Assembly: GCA_030616935.1 (NCBI GenBank)
Contig: JAUWWJ010000118.1
Coordinates: 1-5,847, forward strand
Length of the DNA: 5,847 nt
Reading direction: 5' to 3'
Origin: Planctomycetaceae bacterium
GTDB taxonomy: Bacteria; Planctomycetota; Planctomycetia; Pirellulales; UBA1268
The position numbers and the translations under genes were made by a program. Under the pieces are notes generated by a model. That model was not told where the DNA came from and made no database searches. It worked only from the letters and a program-made list of their open reading frames with translations. Below are positions 1 to 5,484 of this stretch, in pieces. The first letter of the stretch is position 1. Every line of letters starts with the position of its first letter.

Positions 1-771
1 GAGTTTTCCCGCAACTTCGGCCAACAAGCTGCCATGTCTGCCGGTCTCGAAATGGCACAAGGAGATGCTGTTGTAATTATTGATGCCGATCTCCAAGACC
101 CACCAGAGGTGATCCCTGAAATGATCACAAAATGGAGAACGGGTGTTGATGTTGCATATGGACGTCGAAAATCACGTGACGGGGAGAGCACTTTCAAACT
201 TGTAACAGCGAAACTTTTTTACAGGTTTTTCGCTAGGCTGATGCCCTATCCCGTACCTGTCGATACTGGTGATTTTAAATTGTGCGATCGTGCGGTCGTT
301 GACGCCGTCTGTGCACTTCCTGAAAAACGTCGATACCTTCGGAGCCTCGTTCCGTGGGCCGGATTTTCCCATGCTCCAGTTGACTATGATCGAGACGCAA
401 GAGCCGCCGGAGAGACAAAATACTCTGCCTTCCGACTGCTCTCCCTCGCCGCAGATGCCATACTTCTTTCATCAGACAAACCCATTCGACTCATCTGGTT
501 TCTTGCTGCCCTGTTTGCCTTTGTGGGAACGTGTGGACTTGTAACCGGGCTAACCCTTCCAACAAAAGAGACTCTTTCGCTCCCAACACTTTTAGCTCTT
601 CTTGGATTTATATCCGCCGCACAAACTGCCGCGATTGCTATCGTGGGGGAATATGTTGTCCGTTGTTATCGAGAGGCACAGGCCCGGCCTCCATTTGTTA
701 TCCGGGGCAAAACTTCCTCCATAAATCAGGCACAACCATCACTGTCAGACGAAGATCATAAGGCAACGTAA
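1..771 (+). CDS. Glycosyltransferase family 2, GtrB/DPM1-like polyprenyl-phosphate sugar transferase (5' end missing)
   Basis: The frame is open from base 1, so the gene starts upstream; 256 C-terminal residues are visible and roughly 70-80 are missing. The visible part opens with SRNFGQQAA, followed by the nucleotide/metal-binding acidic motif DADLQDPPE (residues 28-36), both hallmarks of the GtrB/DPM1 branch of GT-A family 2 enzymes. A basic RDARAAGETKY motif (131-141) matches the RxxRxxGxxKY element preceding the membrane part. Two hydrophobic helices follow (about 162-184 and 194-220), as in bactoprenol glucosyltransferases. Family members move a sugar from a nucleotide donor to undecaprenyl (or dolichyl) phosphate on the cytoplasmic membrane face, supplying lipid-linked sugar for envelope glycosylation. 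Donor sugar and acceptor cannot be told from sequence. The polar tail after residue 230 is not conserved in kind. It is the only clear plus-strand gene and converges on the peroxidase gene. Confidence 0.9.
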   Translation, partial: EFSRNFGQQAAMSAGLEMAQGDAVVIIDADLQDPPEVIPEMITKWRTGVDVAYGRRKSRDGESTFKLVTAKLFYRFFARLMPYPVPVDTGDFKLCDRAVVDAVCALPEKRRYLRSLVPWAGFSHAPVDYDRDARAAGETKYSAFRLLSLAADAILLSSDKPIRLIWFLAALFAFVGTCGLVTGLTLPTKETLSLPTLLALLGFISAAQTAAIAIVGEYVVRCYREAQARPPFVIRGKTSSINQAQPSLSDEDHKAT

Positions 772-842
772 TGTCGTTTCCGAAGAGATACCGACGGTAC
801 CATTCTCTTCCCTTACGGCCGACCGATTTCTTCATGCTTTAG
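771..842 (+). other. 23-codon ORF overlapping the glycosyltransferase stop codon (TAATG)
   Basis: The last base of the glycosyltransferase stop is the first base of an ATG (TAATG), the arrangement typical of translational coupling. The frame runs 23 codons, rich in Arg, Tyr and Pro, and stops at a TAG that overlaps the peroxidase stop codon tail to tail by two bases. It shows no recognisable domain. It may be a real coupled small protein, the remnant of a downstream operon gene lost by rearrangement, or chance. I lean towards chance or remnant because the same DNA also forms a hairpin at 782-810. Confidence 0.2.
782..810. terminator. Imperfect hairpin between two convergent genes
   Basis: GAAGAGA (782-788) pairs with TCTCTTC (804-810), and TACC (789-792) pairs with GGTA (796-799) across a GAC loop, with a four-base bulge on the 3' side (800-803). 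It sits between the ends of the plus-strand glycosyltransferase and the minus-strand peroxidase, where a shared terminator would be expected. Neither flank has a clear T-run, so it is not a standard intrinsic terminator. The structure is seen in the sequence; the role is inferred. Confidence 0.35.
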
Positions 843-1396
843 AGCGCTGCATCAATTGCTTGAATCAAGACTGGATCTTGTGGCGATACGCCTGATTTGA
901 AACGTCCGACGACTGCACCATTGCGATCAATCAGGAACTTCTCAAAATTCCAACCCACCTCACCTGACGGATTAGCGGATTCCGTAAGCGTCTTATAAAG
1001 ATTCGCCTTGCCCGAGCCTTTCACTGATATTTTTGAAAACATATCAAATGTAACGCCATAGTTTTTTGAACAAAACGATGCAATCTCACTGTTGCTCCCG
1101 GGCTCTTGTGCGCCGAAATCATTCGCGGGGAATCCAAGAATGACAAAACCTTTGTCCTTGAACGTGTCGTATAGCTTTTGCAGTCCAGCATACTGCGATG
1201 TGTAGCCGCATTGACTCGCGACATTCACTATGAGCACAACCTTGCCACTGTAGTCACTTAGGTCCTGGTCCGTTCCATCAATTTTCTTCATGGAGCCAAC
1301 CAGCGGTGACGCTGCATTGCCTGACGCAGACATCGCAACCATCCCAACAACTAGAAACAACCCAACTGTAAGTCTCATTACGGACAAGGAAATCAT
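839..1396 (-). CDS. Exported Cys-type glutathione peroxidase (likely thioredoxin-dependent)
   Basis: The product is 185 residues: a hydrophobic N-terminal segment (about 7-25) ending in small residues resembling a signal-peptide cleavage site (near SASGNAAS), then a complete glutathione peroxidase domain. The catalytic tetrad is present: Cys63 in NVASQCGYTS, Gln97 in FPANDFGAQEPG, and Trp149-Asn150 in GWNFEKFLID. The active site has Cys, not selenocysteine. A second cysteine, Cys109 in SFCSKNYGVTF, aligns with the resolving cysteine of plant and insect enzymes that are recycled by thioredoxin rather than glutathione. It would reduce hydrogen peroxide or lipid peroxides outside the cytoplasm. 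ATG at 1396 is chosen because AAGGAG lies six bases upstream; an in-frame TTG at 1402 directly abuts that site and is unlikely. It is the last gene of the minus-strand block, 136 bases after pckA, so it may have its own promoter, though I found no convincing one. Confidence 0.93.
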   Translation of the reverse strand: MISLSVMRLTVGLFLVVGMVAMSASGNAASPLVGSMKKIDGTDQDLSDYSGKVVLIVNVASQCGYTSQYAGLQKLYDTFKDKGFVILGFPANDFGAQEPGSNSEIASFCSKNYGVTFDMFSKISVKGSGKANLYKTLTESANPSGEVGWNFEKFLIDRNGAVVGRFKSGVSPQDPVLIQAIDAAL

Positions 1397-1402
1397 GTGC
1401 AA

Positions 1403-1408
1403 CTCCTT
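1403..1408 (-). promoter_or_regulatory. Ribosome binding site AAGGAG fixing the peroxidase start
   Basis: The minus strand reads AAGGAG, six bases, then ATG (1396-1394). This strong Shine-Dalgarno match supports the ATG rather than the TTG at 1402, which has no spacing to the site. Confidence 0.75.
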
Positions 1409-1448
1409 ACAAAGTTCATTTCGCCTATCAAAGAACAGCGAGAAACCA

Positions 1449-1466
1449 ATGAAGCTAAAACTTCAT
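1449..1466 (-). terminator. Weak AT-rich hairpin downstream of pckA
   Basis: ATGAAG and CTTCAT form a six-base stem, extended by one T-G wobble, around a short loop in the 136-base gap between pckA and the peroxidase gene. On the minus strand it is followed by a moderately T-rich stretch, not a clean T-run. It lies about 65 bases after the pckA stop. It could be a weak terminator or simply AT-rich DNA. Apart from this and the peroxidase ribosome site, I see nothing else in the gap. Confidence 0.25.
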
Positions 1467-1532
1467 ATCAAAAAGTATTAACAGCATCTTTATCATAACG
1501 GAAAGTGAGTCCATGGCTGCCTGAAATTCTGT

Positions 1533-3116
1533 TTATTTGGATGGGCCAGCCCGTAACACCGCCTCATCAGCCTCATCCTCGAACAATACAAAATTCTTTC
1601 GGAACTTCTCCGCTAGAGTTGTGGCTGCTTCTTCCCAAGCTGCCGCATCCGACCAGGCATCCCGTGGTACAAGGAGACGCTCAGAGACACCCGGCACCCG
1701 ACAAACCGCCTCGAGTCCAAAAATGGGATCTCGCTGAGTTGGCTCACTGATCAGTGATCCGGCATGAATCGCGTCAATAATGCACCGAGTGCTTGATAGA
1801 TCAATTCGTTGGCCGACTCCTAGCCCTCCTCCAGTCCAGCCAGTATTCACCAACCAGGCCTGAGCCCCGTGACATCGAAGTTTTTCTGACAATAAACGTG
1901 CATAAACAACTGGATGGCGAACCAGAAACGCGGCGCTGTAGCATGGCGAAAAAGCAAGCTGGGGCTGGAAAACACCCATTTCTGTCCCCGCCACCCGAGC
2001 TGTATATCCTGACAGGAACTGATACATCGCTTGCTCAGGCGTTAGTCGACTTACCGGGGGCAACACTCCAGAAGCATCACACGTTAAAAAAATCACATGA
2101 CGAGGATGACCAGCGAGAGATGGCGACCGGGTATTGTCAATAAATTCGAGAGGATACGCTGCTCTCGTATTTTCTGTTATCGCATTTGAATTGTAATTCA
2201 CCTCACGAGTAGTGTCATCGTAAACAACATTCTCTAGAACTGTACCGAAACGAATAGCTCTATAAATATCAGGCTCTTTTTCCAAAGCAAGGCTAATGCA
2301 CTTCGCATAGCACCCACCTTCAATATTAAAAACACCGTCGTCACTCCATCCGTGTTCATCATCACCAAGAAGCCTACGATTTGGATCAGCTGATAGCGTT
2401 GTTTTTCCTGTGCCAGACAGACCAAAAAAAAGGGACACATCTCCCGACTTTCCCTCATTCGCTGCACAATGCATTGAAAGCACGCCTTTGGGTGGCAACA
2501 ACCAATGCATGAGCGTGAACACCCCTTTTTTCATTTCTCCGGCATATTCAGTACCGAGAATGACCTGCTCTTTCCGTTCAAGTGAAATATCTATGCTCGT
2601 ACGACTTGTCATCTGTGCCGTAAAAGAATTCGCCGGAAATTGGCCTGCATTATAGATGACACAATCAGGAGCCCCAAAGTTCTCTAGCTCCTCGCGTGTA
2701 GGACGAATAAGCATGTTATGCATAAAGAGGGCATGATACGCCCTGGCACAGATCACTCGAACTTTGATCTGATGACTTGGGTCCCAACCTGCAAACCCAT
2801 CGAAAACATAGATCTGATCTCGTGTGTTGAGATAGTCAATTGCCCGCTGGCGATTCAAAAGAAATGTATGTTCATCAATTGGATGGTTTATACTCCTCCA
2901 CCACACATCTTTTTCCGAATCTCTGTGACGAACAATATGCTTATCTTTTGGACTTCTTCCAGTTTTTGCACCGGATCGTATAGCTATCGCACCGCTTGAG
3001 ACAACGCCTGCCTGCTCTCGAGTGAGGGCATCTTCATACAGTCGTGCGGGAGATGCATTCCGTACCACGACCGGTACAGTTATTTCTTGCGGGCTTAAAT
3101 CTACGTGAATTGGCAC
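1533..3116 (-). CDS. pckA: Phosphoenolpyruvate carboxykinase (ATP)
   Basis: The 527-residue product is full length for the ATP-dependent family (about 530-540). It converts oxaloacetate and ATP to phosphoenolpyruvate, CO2 and ADP in the cytoplasm, the entry step of gluconeogenesis. All core motifs are visible: substrate-binding Arg54 in SGAKTGRSPKDK, metal ligands Lys197 (GEMKKGVF) and His216 (SMHCAANEG), the kinase-1a P-loop GLSGTGKTTLS (232-242; Lys238, Thr239), the kinase-2 motif LLGDDEHGW (249-257; Asp252, Asp253), NIEGGCYAK (264-272) and Arg318 in ENTRAAYP. The start is GTG, with GGAG six bases upstream. Two C-terminal motifs deviate from what I remember: the usual TEPxxTFSxCFG reads FQPQLAFSPCYS (383-394), and the usual TGGPYGVGKR reads TGGGLGVGQR (428-437). 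The catalytic residues are intact, so I expect an active enzyme. It lies 82 bases after the membrane-protein gene, room for its own promoter. Confidence 0.97.
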   Translation of the reverse strand: MPIHVDLSPQEITVPVVVRNASPARLYEDALTREQAGVVSSGAIAIRSGAKTGRSPKDKHIVRHRDSEKDVWWRSINHPIDEHTFLLNRQRAIDYLNTRDQIYVFDGFAGWDPSHQIKVRVICARAYHALFMHNMLIRPTREELENFGAPDCVIYNAGQFPANSFTAQMTSRTSIDISLERKEQVILGTEYAGEMKKGVFTLMHWLLPPKGVLSMHCAANEGKSGDVSLFFGLSGTGKTTLSADPNRRLLGDDEHGWSDDGVFNIEGGCYAKCISLALEKEPDIYRAIRFGTVLENVVYDDTTREVNYNSNAITENTRAAYPLEFIDNTRSPSLAGHPRHVIFLTCDASGVLPPVSRLTPEQAMYQFLSGYTARVAGTEMGVFQPQLAFSPCYSAAFLVRHPVVYARLLSEKLRCHGAQAWLVNTGWTGGGLGVGQRIDLSSTRCIIDAIHAGSLISEPTQRDPIFGLEAVCRVPGVSERLLVPRDAWSDAAAWEEAATTLAEKFRKNFVLFEDEADEAVLRAGPSK

Positions 3117-3122
3117 TCTTCA

Positions 3123-3126
3123 CTCC
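3123..3126 (-). promoter_or_regulatory. Ribosome binding site for the GTG start of pckA
   Basis: The minus strand reads GGAG, six bases, then GTG (3116-3114). This supports GTG initiation; the encoded N-terminus then gives a normal-length enzyme. Confidence 0.6.
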
Positions 3127-3197
3127 AACGACAGTTCGATTATTTCAAAAACCAAACGTGTGTTTCTCCGCACACTCGAGTTGATTAGTGTACCTAC

Positions 3198-3812
3198 TTA
3201 CACAATACCAATAGCCAAAATAAAAGACGCCAGCAGGATAAAGCATCCCGCAGCAAGCAGGACCATCCCAACTGGGCTTGGCTGCACTCGTAAACGCCGA
3301 GACATTCTTCTCAACCGACGGCTCAGATCAGTCCATGCTTCACCCGCTTCGCCTGATTGGAGAACCACTACACTGACCGTACGCAACGGACCGTTTCCTT
3401 CTACATGAGCCTGCAGCCCGAGTGTTGGTAAGGCAACGCTCTCTCCCGCCCACCGAACAGCAGGATCAACCGCAGCTGCATTCTGTGCAACAAGAGGTCG
3501 AACCTGCTCAACTGTCGCGTTGTAAATTAGCAAACGCGGCCTCGCAAACAGGATGCACACCGCAACAACCAAGGCATACAGAAGAAGCAAGATGACTTCT
3601 CCCCAAGGTGACCCGCCTAATAACGGCTGAATGGCGGCGAGTGGCCCTACTGCCACGAGACCCGAGAGGGCAATACCGAGCAGTGCACTATCCCACACTG
3701 CAGACATAACGAGTGGCCGACGACGGAGTTGTAACCCACCCATTACGCAACAGTAAGCACCAAGTGGCACCAACGCGATCCAAAAGGGAAGACTTTCAAG
3801 CCAGAAACTCAT
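3198..3812 (-). CDS. Planctomycete-type hypothetical membrane protein with four predicted helices
   Basis: I do not recognise a function. The 204-residue product has hydrophobic segments at about 8-28, 38-62, 71-91 and 180-203. The third and fourth flank a soluble region (about 93-178) with no cysteines and an Arg-rich patch just before the last helix (SRRLRRMSRRLR, 164-175). By the positive-inside rule that patch, and the RRR after helix 1, should face the cytoplasm. The pattern of helices, a LQLRRRP turn and a GIALSGLVAVGP second helix resembles conserved planctomycete hypotheticals I remember, but this is recall rather than a search. The ATG at 3812 has a weak GAG-containing ribosome site eight bases upstream. 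It lies 44 bases after the candidate small peptide and 82 bases before pckA. A role in envelope processes is possible but unsupported. Confidence 0.8.
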   Translation of the reverse strand: MSFWLESLPFWIALVPLGAYCCVMGGLQLRRRPLVMSAVWDSALLGIALSGLVAVGPLAAIQPLLGGSPWGEVILLLLYALVVAVCILFARPRLLIYNATVEQVRPLVAQNAAAVDPAVRWAGESVALPTLGLQAHVEGNGPLRTVSVVVLQSGEAGEAWTDLSRRLRRMSRRLRVQPSPVGMVLLAAGCFILLASFILAIGIV

Positions 3813-3856
3813 GACGCGTTCTCGTTAGAAACAGCAAATAGCAATTTCTTAAACTG

Positions 3857-3955
3857 CTAAAGAAAAGCCATGCCACACATGACAAATAACCATACTAACT
3901 CAATGACAATCATCAAAATGAAGAAGGCATACTTTCGCTGAGTTGGTAGCACCAC
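3857..3955 (-). CDS. Candidate 32-residue single-helix membrane peptide
   Basis: In the 159-base gap after the Minf_1886-like gene, a GTG-started frame encodes 32 residues: a short basic head (LPTQRKY) and then an almost uninterrupted hydrophobic stretch from about residue 10 to the end, with Glu19 and Trp22 inside. That is the design of a one-helix membrane peptide. The frame stays open upstream inside the preceding gene, so the start is uncertain: GTG at 3955 or 3952, or an ATG deeper in the overlap at 4060. No good ribosome site is visible. A second short frame begins 17 bases earlier with a TGATG overlap, so the true gene might be a frameshifted fusion of the two. Alternatively the hydrophobic run is chance. 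Confidence 0.35.
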   Translation of the reverse strand: MVLPTQRKYAFFILMIVIELVWLFVMCGMAFL

Positions 3956-3971
3956 TTTCTTTGCTCTTTCA

Positions 3972-4430
3972 TCAAGGTGAATCTGGCAAGGCAAAGACAA
4001 TGTCCCTAACAAATGCGTCTTCGAAGCTGTACACATCGTGAAAATCTTCACGACGGTCATCGCTGGTTTTCCTCATTTGGCCCATGTCAATCATGTTGAA
4101 CACAATTTCGCCAATATCAGCAGTAGCACAAATACCCCAAGACGACAGCACTTTTGTTGCTAAATATCCATATTGCTGCTGAGCATATTGCCGAGCGGCT
4201 TCGCACAGATCTTGCCCACTCACGTGCTTTTCACTTTTCTTTGTTTCTCGGACTGCCTGCACGTCTTTCGACTTCTCCTGCTCACCCATACCGAGGGACT
4301 CTTGAGCAAAAGAAAGGGCTTCGAGAACAAACAGGTATGCATCCAGAGGGTACCTCTGATCTCGTTCGAGTAGGTCTGCCAGCGGATGATTAGGGTCAAT
4401 GAGGGGCATGTATTTCTCGCATAGCGGCAT
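3972..4430 (-). CDS. Minf_1886-like family protein (TIGR04138 type), function unknown
   Basis: The 152-residue cytoplasmic protein fits the small Planctomycetes/Verrucomicrobia family I know as Minf_1886/TIGR04138. Family landmarks in order: DQRYPLDAYLFVLEAL (24-39), a charged variable linker (about 45-68), HVSGQDLCEAARQYA (69-83), the VLSSWGICATADIGEIVFN core (94-112) and DRREDFHDVYSFEDAF (125-140). No signal peptide or membrane helix is seen, and no enzymatic motif. The function of the family is unknown to me. The start is uncertain: ATG at 4430 lies only about a dozen bases from a -10-like box, while ATG at 4409 (giving 145 residues, beginning MPLIDPNHPL) has a weak GAGAAA upstream and better resembles family N-termini. 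It lies 61 bases after the TIGR03009-like gene. Confidence 0.87.
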   Translation of the reverse strand: MPLCEKYMPLIDPNHPLADLLERDQRYPLDAYLFVLEALSFAQESLGMGEQEKSKDVQAVRETKKSEKHVSGQDLCEAARQYAQQQYGYLATKVLSSWGICATADIGEIVFNMIDMGQMRKTSDDRREDFHDVYSFEDAFVRDIVFALPDSP

Positions 4431-4441
4431 TTGCTTTTACG

Positions 4442-4450
4442 AGTATAGCA
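4442..4450 (-). promoter_or_regulatory. Extended -10 promoter element upstream of the Minf_1886-like gene
   Basis: The minus strand reads TGCTATACT: a TATACT hexamer (5 of 6 to TATAAT) preceded by TGn, the extended -10 form that can work without a good -35 box. No -35 match is seen at 16-18 bases. Initiation about seven bases downstream would fall near 4434-4436, leaving almost no leader for ATG 4430 but about 25 bases for ATG 4409. Confidence 0.4.
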
Positions 4451-4465
4451 CATGGACCAGAGCGT

Positions 4466-4488
4466 TATCTGGTGAGACGATCCAGATA
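4466..4488 (-). terminator. Perfect 7-bp hairpin just after the TIGR03009-like gene
   Basis: TATCTGG (4466-4472) and CCAGATA (4482-4488) form a perfect stem around a nine-base loop, beginning three bases past the stop codon at 4494-4492 on the minus strand. No T-run follows, so it is not a classical intrinsic terminator. Its place between a stop codon and an extended -10 box suggests a transcription-unit boundary or an mRNA-stabilising 3' end. Confidence 0.35.
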
Positions 4489-4491
4489 CAA

Positions 4492-5391
4492 TCAGTTCCC
4501 AGGAGCCTGCTCTTCTATAAATGTGTATCCCAGCGGAGTGAGCGGCTTGGAAAAGTCGCGAATCAGATCAAGCCCTCGATCTATGAGGCTCGTTCGCGGA
4601 TCAAACTGATAGACATCTCGGTCTTGGCCACCTGGTTTGAATACCTGAATGGCAAATGGCATTAAATCTGTAGCCCTGAGAATGAGTTCGACTTTTGAAA
4701 AATTTGCAGCATCAACTTGAAATTTTGGCAATGCTTCAAGCCATATTTGGTCAGATACTGATGAAGGCGTAATAATTCGCATCGAATATCGCTTCTTCAG
4801 GGTGTCTGCCTTTGCGCCAAAAACGAATGGAAGCGGGCCTTCACTAATTGCCCGTCCTCTCATTTCAGGTGGCAGTTTTGTTTCACGGAGCTGGCGTTCA
4901 CTGTGCCGAAACTCATAGATGCTCGTACCGTTGCAGACCCAATGCTCACCTGAACTTGAAGGCCTTGTATCGTACGTTCTTTTTTCAGGATTCCACTGTT
5001 TTGATGACTTCACTCGAAAGAGTCCTTTATCAGGAGCAGCGTACTTAATCTCCCCTGTACTCTCAGAAAATGCTAATCGCTCTCCTGAAGCATCCGCTGG
5101 GCTCCAGGCGTTGTACTCCCATTTATAAAAAGTACATGACCAGGTTGCCACCTTTGCATTTCGAGCTTCCCATCCAACCAATAATTGTTCGAGTGCCGCT
5201 CGTTGCTCAGGACTCAGTGTTGAAGCCTGATTCTGACTCAAGGGCTGGGCGGCTTGTTGCTGTGAAAAACTTTCAGGTTGACCAAAAACTACAACCGTAA
5301 TTACAAATACCAAGCGACACAGCGTGCCTGACCGCACTCCGCAGGGAGTGTTACGTCGTTGATTAGAAGGGACAGTCCGGACTACATGCAC
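4492..5391 (-). CDS. Exported protein with planctomycete TIGR03009-type domain
   Basis: The 299-residue product has a basic N-terminus (Arg5, Arg12-13, Arg20, Arg26), a hydrophobic core at about 27-37 and a likely cleavage region near ESFSQQQ, so it should be exported by Sec. A Gln/Ser-rich linker (44-58) follows. The remaining domain (about 60-270) carries LLVGWEARNAKVATWSCTF, KWEYNAW, GEHWVCNG, PLPFVFGAKA and DLMPFAIQVF, which match my memory of the Planctomycetes-only domain TIGR03009. The alternation of short strands (a scalar-like 'dress' of beta segments) recalls LolA-type lipoprotein carriers, but that relation is inference. No catalytic motif is seen. The GTG start is supported by GAGGAG six bases upstream; the nearby ATG at 5394 runs into a stop after two further codons. 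It lies 93 bases after nadE. Confidence 0.87.
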   Translation of the reverse strand: MHVVRTVPSNQRRNTPCGVRSGTLCRLVFVITVVVFGQPESFSQQQAAQPLSQNQASTLSPEQRAALEQLLVGWEARNAKVATWSCTFYKWEYNAWSPADASGERLAFSESTGEIKYAAPDKGLFRVKSSKQWNPEKRTYDTRPSSSGEHWVCNGTSIYEFRHSERQLRETKLPPEMRGRAISEGPLPFVFGAKADTLKKRYSMRIITPSSVSDQIWLEALPKFQVDAANFSKVELILRATDLMPFAIQVFKPGGQDRDVYQFDPRTSLIDRGLDLIRDFSKPLTPLGYTFIEEQAPGN

Positions 5392-5397
5392 ATCAAA

Positions 5398-5403
5398 CTC
5401 CTC
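5398..5403 (-). promoter_or_regulatory. Ribosome binding site GAGGAG for the GTG start of the TIGR03009-like gene
   Basis: The minus strand reads GAGGAG, six bases, then GTG (5391-5389). This strong match decides for a GTG start, since no in-frame ATG is available before the hydrophobic signal segment. Confidence 0.7.
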
Positions 5404-5484
5404 AATGATTTCTTGGACAGTAGCAATCTACCCAAGTAATCGCGAGGCCTTTTTTGAGGCACAAATCGTCTCTATCACGAGATT

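Noticed and set aside
269..544. Plus-strand frame of 91 codons inside the glycosyltransferase
   Set aside because: It is out of frame with the conserved enzyme and has no recognisable motif.
1467..1532. -10-like TATGAT upstream of the peroxidase gene
   Set aside because: No acceptable -35 hexamer at 16-18 bases and no TGn extension; such matches are expected by chance in this AT-rich gap.
1793..2143. Plus-strand frame of 116 codons opposite pckA
   Set aside because: It lies wholly inside the well-supported pckA gene on the other strand, has a low-complexity, unpatterned translation and no ribosome site; a shadow frame.
3147..3175. Possible intrinsic terminator after the membrane-protein gene (GTGTG/CACAC stem, then five Ts on the minus strand)
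   Set aside because: The stem is only five base pairs, the loop is eight bases, and six bases separate the stem from the T-run; too weak to call.
5436..5465. GAGGCC-T6-GAGGC repeat and possible terminator downstream of nadE
   Set aside because: On the minus strand the homopolymer is A6 inside the would-be loop with only a three-base stem, so it does not fit an intrinsic terminator; the GAGGC copies are a trivial direct repeat.
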